A stretch of DNA of 11,804 nucleotides from an uncultured Porphyromonadaceae bacterium (lineage in GTDB: Bacteria; Bacteroidota; Bacteroidia; Bacteroidales; Muribaculaceae). The stretch spans positions 1 to 11,804 of the forward strand of contig CABRGT010000059.1 of NCBI GenBank assembly GCA_902470475.1. Reading direction: 5' to 3'. This document shows positions 7,339 to 11,804 of this stretch, in pieces; the stretch's first letter is position 1, and each line of letters starts with the position of its first letter. The position numbers and the translations under genes were made by a program. The notes beneath the pieces were generated by a model. It was not told where the DNA came from, ran no database searches, and saw only the letters and a program-made list of their open reading frames with translations.

Positions 7339-9566
7339 GGGATGCGGGATGCTGTCTTGATACCGTTGATTGTAAGAGCTTTGTTGCAGAGGTCGCGGAC
7401 GACGTCGGCCGACGCGACCTTCACGGACAGGTCGCAGGTGAAAATCTCGCCCTTGGCCTCGATGTTGAGGCGGCGGATGTCGATGGCAAGGTGGGTAGAT
7501 ATCATCTGGATGAGTTCCTGAAGGATGCCGTGGCGGTCGATTCCCTCGATGCGGATGCTTGCCATGAATTTGGCGCCGGTGTTTTCCCATCGGGTGGCCA
7601 CTATGCGTGATCCGTAGCCGGCCTTGAGCACCTGTGCGCGCGGACAATCGAGTGAGTGGATCTCGACGGAGCCGGAGTCGGTGATGAATCCTAAGGTGTC
7701 GTCGCCGGGAATCGGGGAGCAGCAGTCGGCGGTAGAGAAATTCAGCGGGCCGCTGTCGTCGCATTTGAGTACGTAGATCTCCTTGGGATTCACCGCGGGT
7801 GCGGCGGCCTCGTCGTTCTTCTTGCCGATGCGCAGGATCTTGCTGAAAATACCCTGTCGGGACGCCGATGCCTCGGCCGGCTTGCGGAGCGCCTTGACGA
7901 GGAAGTCGCCGAGCATGATTTCCTCGTTGCCGAGCTGGTAGCAGAGGTCGTCGCGATTGGCTATGTGGTAAGTCCCCAGTATTTTTGAGATGACGGCGTT
8001 TGTGTCGGGAATATTGTGCTCGGCGAGCCATTCGCGCAGCATTTCGCCGCCTTTGGCCGTGAGCGGCTGGCGCATCTTGCGCAGAGCCGAGCGCAGCCGT
8101 GTCTTGGCGTGAGCGGTGATGAGGAAGTCGGCCCATTCGGCCTGGGGAGTCTGCGACTGCGAGGTTAGGATCTCGACCTGGTCGCCCGATGACAGGCGGC
8201 TGCTCAGAGGCACGAGCTTGTGGTTGACCTTGCCGGCGATGCAGTGAATGCCGATCTCGGAATGGAGGGCGAAAGCTGCATCGAGGACGGTAGCGCGCGC
8301 GGGCAGGGTGATCAGCTCGCCTTTGGGGGTAAAGACCACGATTTCCGAGGCGAACAGATTGAGCTTCAGGGTATCCAGGAAGTCCATGGCGCTCGGTTCG
8401 GGATTGTCGAGTATGTCCTTGATGGTGCGCAGCCATGCGTTGAGTTCCGATTCTTCGTCGCCCTCGCCGATCTTGTATTTCCAGTGAGCGGCGAAACCCT
8501 TTTCGGCGATTTCGTCCATACGGCGCGAGCGTATCTGTACTTCGATCCAGTTGCCGTCGGGTCCCATGACGGTGAGGTGGAGGGCCTGGTAGCCATTGGC
8601 TTTCGGGGTCACGATCCAGTCGCGTGTACGGTCGGGGTGGAGTCGGTAGAGGTCGGTGATGGCCGAATAGATGTTCCAGCAGATGTTCTTTTCCTTCGAC
8701 TGGTCGTCGCATTCGAAGACTATGCGCATGGCGTAGAGGTCGTAGACTTCCTCGAACGGCAGGTGTTTCGTCTCCATCTTGTTCCAGATGGAGTATACCG
8801 ACTTGAGGCGGGCCTTGGCCTCATATCGGAGTCCCATCCCGTCGAGACGTTCCTTTATCGGCTGTGAAAAGTCGGTGTAGACTTTCGAGCGCCGGGCCTC
8901 GCTCTCGCGGATTTTGGCCGATATGTCCTCGTAGGCTTTCGGGTGCTCGTATTTGAAGGCGAGATCCTCCAGCTCGGTCTTTATGGCGAACAGGCCGAGT
9001 CGGTGGGCGAGGGGAGCATATATGTAAAGGGTCTCGCCGGCGATCTTGTACTGTTTGTTGGGGGCCATGGATCCGAGGGTGCGCATGTTGTGCAGGCGGT
9101 CGGCCATCTTGACGAGTACCACGCGGATGTCCTCGCTCATGGTAAGGAGCAGCTTGCGGAAGTTTTCGGCCTGGACGGATGCCTTGTCGCCGAATATGCC
9201 TCCGGAGATTTTCGTGAGGCCTTCGACAAGCTGGGCGATCTTTGGCCCGAAATGTTGTTCGATGTCGGCTACGGTGTAGTCAGTGTCCTCCACGACATCG
9301 TGGAGGAGGGCCGCACATATGGATGTGGATCCGAGGCCGATCTCCTGCGATGCGATCTTGGCCACAGCGATGGGATGCAGGATGTAGGGCTCGCCCGAAC
9401 GGCGCCGCACGCCTTTGTGGGCTTCCTTTGCAAACCGGTAGGCGCGTTCTATGATCTCGACCTTCTTGCGGTGATTGCTTTTCAGGTACCCGTCGAGCAC
9501 GTCGGCAAAGGCACTCTCTATCATGCGGTCTTCTTCTTCGGCTGTCATTCGCGGAGCTTCAGTCAT
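7335..9566 (-). CDS. spoT: Bifunctional (p)ppGpp synthetase/hydrolase (RelA/SpoT homologue)
   Basis: A full-length RSH protein of 743 residues. The hydrolase HD domain (about 45-200) has H64 (YILHP), H89-D90 and E93-D94 in LLHDVVED, and D156 (MADRLHN), so hydrolysis should be active. The synthetase domain (about 250-370) has RLKSVYSIWNKM, D276, PKANGYQALH and E342 (IEVQIRS). The substrate-specificity loop reads RTRD (313-316), the basic type seen in bifunctional enzymes rather than the EFDD of E. coli RelA. A TGS domain (about 405-468), a helical region, a zinc-finger-like segment with C615-C616 and C641, and a C-terminal ACT domain (about 668-741) follow. The protein sets cytoplasmic ppGpp in response to starvation, normally on the ribosome. 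The ATG at 9566 suits the promoter 39 bases upstream; a second ATG at 9548 is possible. It is the first gene of the six-gene unit and overlaps pgpH by four bases. Confidence 0.96.
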   Translation of the reverse strand: MTEAPRMTAEEEDRMIESAFADVLDGYLKSNHRKKVEIIERAYRFAKEAHKGVRRRSGEPYILHPIAVAKIASQEIGLGSTSICAALLHDVVEDTDYTVADIEQHFGPKIAQLVEGLTKISGGIFGDKASVQAENFRKLLLTMSEDIRVVLVKMADRLHNMRTLGSMAPNKQYKIAGETLYIYAPLAHRLGLFAIKTELEDLAFKYEHPKAYEDISAKIRESEARRSKVYTDFSQPIKERLDGMGLRYEAKARLKSVYSIWNKMETKHLPFEEVYDLYAMRIVFECDDQSKEKNICWNIYSAITDLYRLHPDRTRDWIVTPKANGYQALHLTVMGPDGNWIEVQIRSRRMDEIAEKGFAAHWKYKIGEGDEESELNAWLRTIKDILDNPEPSAMDFLDTLKLNLFASEIVVFTPKGELITLPARATVLDAAFALHSEIGIHCIAGKVNHKLVPLSSRLSSGDQVEILTSQSQTPQAEWADFLITAHAKTRLRSALRKMRQPLTAKGGEMLREWLAEHNIPDTNAVISKILGTYHIANRDDLCYQLGNEEIMLGDFLVKALRKPAEASASRQGIFSKILRIGKKNDEAAAPAVNPKEIYVLKCDDSGPLNFSTADCCSPIPGDDTLGFITDSGSVEIHSLDCPRAQVLKAGYGSRIVATRWENTGAKFMASIRIEGIDRHGILQELIQMISTHLAIDIRRLNIEAKGEIFTCDLSVKVASADVVRDLCNKALTINGIKTASRIP

Positions 9567-9604
9567 CGTATTATTCGGTTAAGTCCTATTAATGCAATTA
9601 GCCA

Positions 9605-9636
9605 CAAAAATACGACTTTTCCGTGAAATCAGCAAA
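9605..9636 (-). promoter_or_regulatory. Bacteroidota-type promoter for the spoT-pgpH-porW-porX-tsaE-birA unit
   Basis: Read on the minus strand, a TTTG (-33 box, 9633-9636) is followed by 20 bases and then TATTTTTG (9605-9612), an exact match to the -7 consensus TAnnTTTG used by the primary sigma factor of Bacteroidota. Transcription should begin a few bases further on, near 9597-9601, leaving a leader of about 30 bases before the spoT ATG. That is too short for a riboswitch. The tandem heptamer tract ends ten bases upstream of the -33 box. Confidence 0.8.
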
Positions 9637-9645
9637 AAATAATTT

Positions 9646-9687
9646 TAAGAGGTAAGAGGTAAGAGGTAAGAGGTAAGAGGTAAGAGG
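9646..9687. repeat. Six tandem TAAGAGG heptamers
   Basis: Six perfect, head-to-tail copies of TAAGAGG fill 9646-9687. Degenerate relatives continue to about 9760, including TAAGGGG, TAAGGGG, TAAGAGG at 9732-9752. The last perfect copy lies ten bases upstream of the -33 box of the spoT promoter. The seven-base unit is not a multiple of three, and no recognised gene uses it; the Leu/Thr/Ser/Tyr-rich open frame it produces on the minus strand is a by-product. Confidence 0.9.
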
Positions 9688-9734
9688 GGAATGAGGGGAA
9701 TGAGAGGTGAGAGATGAGAAGAGATGAGAGGTAA

Positions 9735-9772
9735 GGGGTAAGGGGTAAGAGGGGAGAGGGAGGTGGGATGGG
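9735..9772 (+). other. G-quadruplex motif on the plus strand
   Basis: Six G-runs of three or four (9735-9738, 9742-9745, 9751-9754, 9758-9760, 9765-9767, 9770-9772) are separated by loops of 3, 5, 3, 4 and 2 bases, satisfying the G3+N1-7 rule with runs to spare. The plus strand is the template for the flanking genes, so a folded quadruplex could stall RNA polymerase leaving the upstream gene. Folding in the cell is not shown by sequence. Confidence 0.65.
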
Positions 9773-9776
9773 TGGA

Positions 9777-9811
9777 AAAGCAATGCGCAGGCCTCCGGGG
9801 CCTGCGCATTG
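9777..9811 (-). terminator. Terminator-like hairpin after the OmpA/TPR lipoprotein gene
   Basis: Perfect 13-bp inverted repeat, CAATGCGCAGGCC (9781-9793) against GGCCTGCGCATTG (9799-9811), with a five-base loop. In the minus-strand direction the stem is followed by CTTTT, a short U-tract. It stands between two same-direction transcription units, 142 bases beyond the lipoprotein stop, where a terminator is expected. The U-tract is weak, so it may act together with the G-free tract that follows. Confidence 0.65.
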
Positions 9812-9831
9812 GATGGTGCGGTTGTTTAAAG

Positions 9832-9850
9832 CGCAGGCGGGAGGCCTGCG
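9832..9850. repeat. Small hairpin sharing its core with the terminator stem
   Basis: Inverted repeat CGCAGGC (9832-9838) and GCCTGCG (9844-9850) with a five-base loop GGGAG. The arms repeat the GCGCAGGC/GCCTGCGC core of the 9781-9811 stem 20 bases away, so the two hairpins look like copies of one element and can also pair with each other in alternative folds. Confidence 0.7.
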
Positions 9851-9851
9851 G

Positions 9852-9941
9852 TCTCTGCTTTGCAGAGCGACTTCGTCGGTTTCTCTGCTTTGCAGAGCGA
9901 CTTCGTCGGTTACTCTGCAAGGCAGAGCGACTTCGTCGGTT
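9852..9941. repeat. Three tandem 30-bp units, each with two small hairpins
   Basis: Units occupy 9852-9881, 9882-9911 and 9912-9941. The first two are identical; the third differs at four bases. Each unit has the palindrome CTCTGC-N3-GCAGAG directly followed by CGAC-TTC-GTCG, giving a 6-bp and a 4-bp stem with three-base loops. Three of the four differences in unit three replace loop TTT by AAG, and the fourth is the unit's first base, so every stem is intact. The array begins 11 bases after the lipoprotein stop and would form its structured 3' untranslated region. No spacers separate the units, so it is not a CRISPR array. Confidence 0.88.
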
Positions 9942-9952
9942 GCCCAGTGGGT

Positions 9953-11641
9953 TTAGTTGAGGGCGCGGGAGAGGTTGAAGCCCTTGAATTCAAGGTTGCT
10001 GCGTGCTTCCTTGGCCAGCTCGGGGTTGAGGCGGATAGCCTGGCGCAGGTTGGTGTTGAGCATCTGCTCGTTGCCGGTGCGTGCGCCGAGGATGGCCATC
10101 AGATAGTAGGTGGTGGCGTCGGGCGCGGTGATGCTGGCGAGAGTGGACTTGGCTTTGTTGTAGTCCTTGGCGAGGATCTGAGCCAGAGCGGCGTTGTTGC
10201 TCTTGCTGTTGCCGAATGCGCGGAGTGCGGCGGCGTTGTCGCCGGTCTTGAGGTAGTATACGCCAAGAGCGTCGTTGAGTTCGTTGACGCCGGCTGCGGA
10301 GCCGAAGAGCTGGTTGGCACGGTCGTAGTTGCCCTTGCTGAGTTCGATAAGGCCGAGGTTCATGGAGGGCTCGTTGGCAGCGGAGTTGATCGAAGCAGCC
10401 TTGCGGAAGGAGGATTCGGCAGCGGAGTAATCACCGGCCACGTACTGTGTGAGGCCCAGATCGTTCCAGGTGCGGTAGTCCTTGGGGTATTCACGGGTGG
10501 CGGTCTGGTAGATCTTCATGCGCTGGGCGTTGTCGTCGGTCAGAGTGGCAGCGTAGAGGAGTTCGTCGACGGTGAGTCGGGCGGGATCGTTCTGTGCAAG
10601 AGTCATGAGTTCCTGGTCGCTCTTGCCTACGACATTGATCGAAGCAGTGATACGCGAGTAGCGCAGCTGGGGCAGGATCTGGTCGGCGAGCTGTTCGAAT
10701 ACGGACGAGAGGTTGCGGATCTCGCGTTCGCGTTCTTCGGGATCCTTGTACATGGAGAGGACGCTGAGGATAAGGTCCTTGTCCTGGATGTTGCTCTGAG
10801 CGACGAGGCGCTGGAAGCCTTCCCAGTCCTCGGCGGTGAACTGAGCGGTGAGGTCGCCGAATTCGGTTATGCGGTCCTTGGCGAGCTGTCCGCGGAGGTA
10901 GTCGGTGGTGTTGACTTCGCGCTGCTCGGCAAGGCGTGTGTTGAAGTCGATGGCGCCTTCGGGCGAAGCGTATGACTGGATGTTGAGCTCGGCTATCTGA
11001 CGTGTAGAGTCGCCGGCAGCCTCGAGGATCTCCTTGCGGAGTTCGACCATGGCGTCGCTGTTGAGCTCGGTAGCGCGGATATTGGCCTGGTTGACGAGGA
11101 ATCGGATGTCGGCGGCATATTTCTGGTTGATGACGCGCTGGAACGAGTCGGGAGCTACCGCGGGAGCTACGGTACGGGCGTCGGCGAGCGCGGCGGTGGC
11201 TACGACGCCGTCGGCAACCTTGACGCGGGGCAGGGCGTACTGCTTGTTGCCCTGGCGGACGGTGAACGCAAGTTCAAGCTCGCTCTTTGCCATGTCGGGA
11301 TTCCAGACGTAGTTCACGGGGATGGTCACATTGCCGCCGTATTCGTAGGAGATGACGGGGTTGTTGCCGCGGACTTTCTCGCCCTGGAATGTATAGGGCT
11401 GTGAAGTGGATTCGGTGCCGTTGTAGACAAGTACGGGGGTGACGGTCACTTCAGCGTTCTTGAGGAAGAAATTGGCGGGTATACGGGCGTTGACGCGCGC
11501 CGGTACGTTCGGGCCGACTACTTCCAGCGGATTGGGATTGACGGTAAAGTAATCGGAGCTGAACTGGCCGAGCTTCTTGCCGCACGACGACATTGCCACG
11601 GCTGCTCCGAGGGCTACGATGTAGCAGACTTTGCGATTCAT
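9953..11641 (-). CDS. Outer-membrane lipoprotein with OmpA-like domain and C-terminal TPRs
   Basis: This is a 562-residue lipoprotein from the ATG at 11641. The frame continues 15 codons upstream to 11686, but the promoter predicts transcription starting around 11683-11687, and only the 11641 start puts a signal peptide at the N-terminus, with lipobox MSSC and acceptor Cys20. Order: a beta-rich N-terminal region (about 25-150, VTVTPV strands), an OmpA-like domain (about 178-340) and TPR-like repeats (about 385-545). The OmpA-like motif is SYASPEG (223-229) followed by N234, L237 and R241, in place of the usual GHTD; a long helical insertion (about 255-320) splits the domain. I recognise the family as a conserved Bacteroidales envelope protein of unknown precise role; peptidoglycan contact and TPR-mediated partner binding are inference. 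It is a single-gene unit by its own promoter and downstream hairpins, and is separate from the spoT operon. Confidence 0.88.
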   Translation of the reverse strand: MNRKVCYIVALGAAVAMSSCGKKLGQFSSDYFTVNPNPLEVVGPNVPARVNARIPANFFLKNAEVTVTPVLVYNGTESTSQPYTFQGEKVRGNNPVISYEYGGNVTIPVNYVWNPDMAKSELELAFTVRQGNKQYALPRVKVADGVVATAALADARTVAPAVAPDSFQRVINQKYAADIRFLVNQANIRATELNSDAMVELRKEILEAAGDSTRQIAELNIQSYASPEGAIDFNTRLAEQREVNTTDYLRGQLAKDRITEFGDLTAQFTAEDWEGFQRLVAQSNIQDKDLILSVLSMYKDPEEREREIRNLSSVFEQLADQILPQLRYSRITASINVVGKSDQELMTLAQNDPARLTVDELLYAATLTDDNAQRMKIYQTATREYPKDYRTWNDLGLTQYVAGDYSAAESSFRKAASINSAANEPSMNLGLIELSKGNYDRANQLFGSAAGVNELNDALGVYYLKTGDNAAALRAFGNSKSNNAALAQILAKDYNKAKSTLASITAPDATTYYLMAILGARTGNEQMLNTNLRQAIRLNPELAKEARSNLEFKGFNLSRALN

Positions 11642-11644
11642 AAT

Positions 11645-11687
11645 GGTGAAAAAATATGTTGGTTCTGTTCTATTCTTTTTTATCACC
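11645..11687 (-). other. Possible leader hairpin of the lipoprotein mRNA
   Basis: On the minus strand GGTGA-T-AAAAA at the predicted 5' end can pair with TTTTTTCACC ending three bases before the ATG, giving about ten pairs with one bulged base and a loop of roughly 22 bases. It would enclose the whole leader and cover the ribosome-landing region. It is A-U rich and depends on the exact transcription start, so this is tentative. Confidence 0.35.
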
Positions 11688-11689
11688 TA

Positions 11690-11721
11690 CAAAATTACAA
11701 CTTATCTTCGGATATTTCAAA
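11690..11721 (-). promoter_or_regulatory. Bacteroidota-type promoter for the OmpA/TPR lipoprotein gene
   Basis: On the minus strand, TTTG (11718-11721), a 20-base spacer and TAATTTTG (11690-11697) match both Bacteroidota promoter boxes exactly, with the same spacing as the spoT promoter. The upstream side is A/T-rich with A-runs, as in strong promoters. A start near 11683-11687 leaves a leader of about 45 bases. The remaining sequence to 11804 is AT-rich; I see no gene, tRNA or further promoter in it. Confidence 0.82.
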
Positions 11722-11804
11722 AATTTCGATTTTTTCTTTTTCACGGCGGCACGGCTCTTTCATTTAAGAATGCCGATGAGATTCAAAAATGATGTTATTT
11801 AATA

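Larger units (their letters stand above)
9634..9780. other. 147-base C-free (plus) / G-free (minus) tract; candidate Rho-loading region
   Basis: Not one C occurs on the plus strand between C9633 and C9781. An RNA copied in the gene direction (minus) is therefore G-free and rich in C and U, with little ability to fold. Rho binds exactly such C-rich, G-poor RNA, so the tract could catch transcripts that escape the hairpin just upstream and protect the spoT promoter from read-through. The base composition is seen directly; the Rho role is inference. The tract is built from degenerate purine repeats, including the heptamers and the G-run block annotated separately. Confidence 0.6.

Noticed and set aside
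7339..8712. In-frame extension of pgpH by 458 codons to 8712
   Set aside because: It lies wholly within spoT in another frame, is Arg/Pro/His-rich shadow sequence, and the ATG at 7338 has the expected ATGA overlap and begins a typical PgpH N-terminus.
9567..9604. Riboswitch or attenuator ahead of spoT
   Set aside because: The leader after the promoter is only about 30 bases and shows no hairpin.
9598..9920. Small minus-strand open frames with repeated Leu-Thr-Ser-Tyr or Arg-Ser-rich sequence
   Set aside because: They are translations of the heptamer and 30-bp repeats with no gene-like composition and no promoter.
9852..9941. Possible short CRISPR array
   Set aside because: The three 30-bp units are directly contiguous with no spacers, and no cas gene is present.
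9860..10975. 371-codon open frame on the plus strand opposite the OmpA/TPR gene
   Set aside because: It starts inside the 30-bp repeats and continues antisense to a well-supported lipoprotein gene; no domain is recognisable.
11642..11686. Upstream start for the OmpA/TPR lipoprotein at 11686
   Set aside because: It would lie at or before the predicted transcription start and would put a polar extension ahead of the signal peptide.

Overview
The window is a chromosomal segment from a Bacteroidota genome, most likely order Bacteroidales. The evidence is a PorX (receiver plus PglZ) and PorW pair, a Bacteroidales-type OmpA/TPR lipoprotein, no obvious Shine-Dalgarno sequences, and two promoters of the Bacteroidota form TTTG-N20-TAnnTTTG. 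Coding DNA is GC-rich and intergenic DNA AT-rich. That would suit a gut lineage such as Muribaculaceae or Rikenellaceae, but the family cannot be fixed from the sequence. All recognised genes lie on the minus strand, so transcription runs from high to low coordinates.

At the right end (11804 to 9953), an AT-rich region with a near-consensus promoter drives a 562-residue outer-membrane lipoprotein carrying an OmpA-like domain and TPRs. Its start is at 11641.

Between 9952 and 9567 lies a 386-base non-coding block. In transcription order it holds three tandem 30-bp units that each encode two small hairpins, a further hairpin, a perfect 13-bp terminator-like hairpin, a 147-base stretch with no C on the plus strand (G-free, C-rich RNA; it includes a G-quadruplex motif and TAAGAGG heptamers), and the promoter of the next operon.

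From 9566 to the left edge is a tightly packed six-gene unit: rsh/spoT (ppGpp synthesis and hydrolysis), a PgpH-type HDIG membrane phosphodiesterase (probably c-di-AMP), porW, porX, tsaE (t6A tRNA modification) and the first 29 codons of a biotin-protein ligase gene. Junctions are 4-base ATGA overlaps (three) or gaps of 19-28 bases (two), with no visible internal terminator. The unit puts two nucleotide second-messenger enzymes, a third predicted oligonucleotide phosphodiesterase (PorX) and a type IX secretion component in one transcript with two housekeeping enzymes.

No tRNA, rRNA, CRISPR array, transposase or phage gene was seen. The genes are known families. The less ordinary parts are the operon combination and the structured intergenic block in front of the stringent-response operon.
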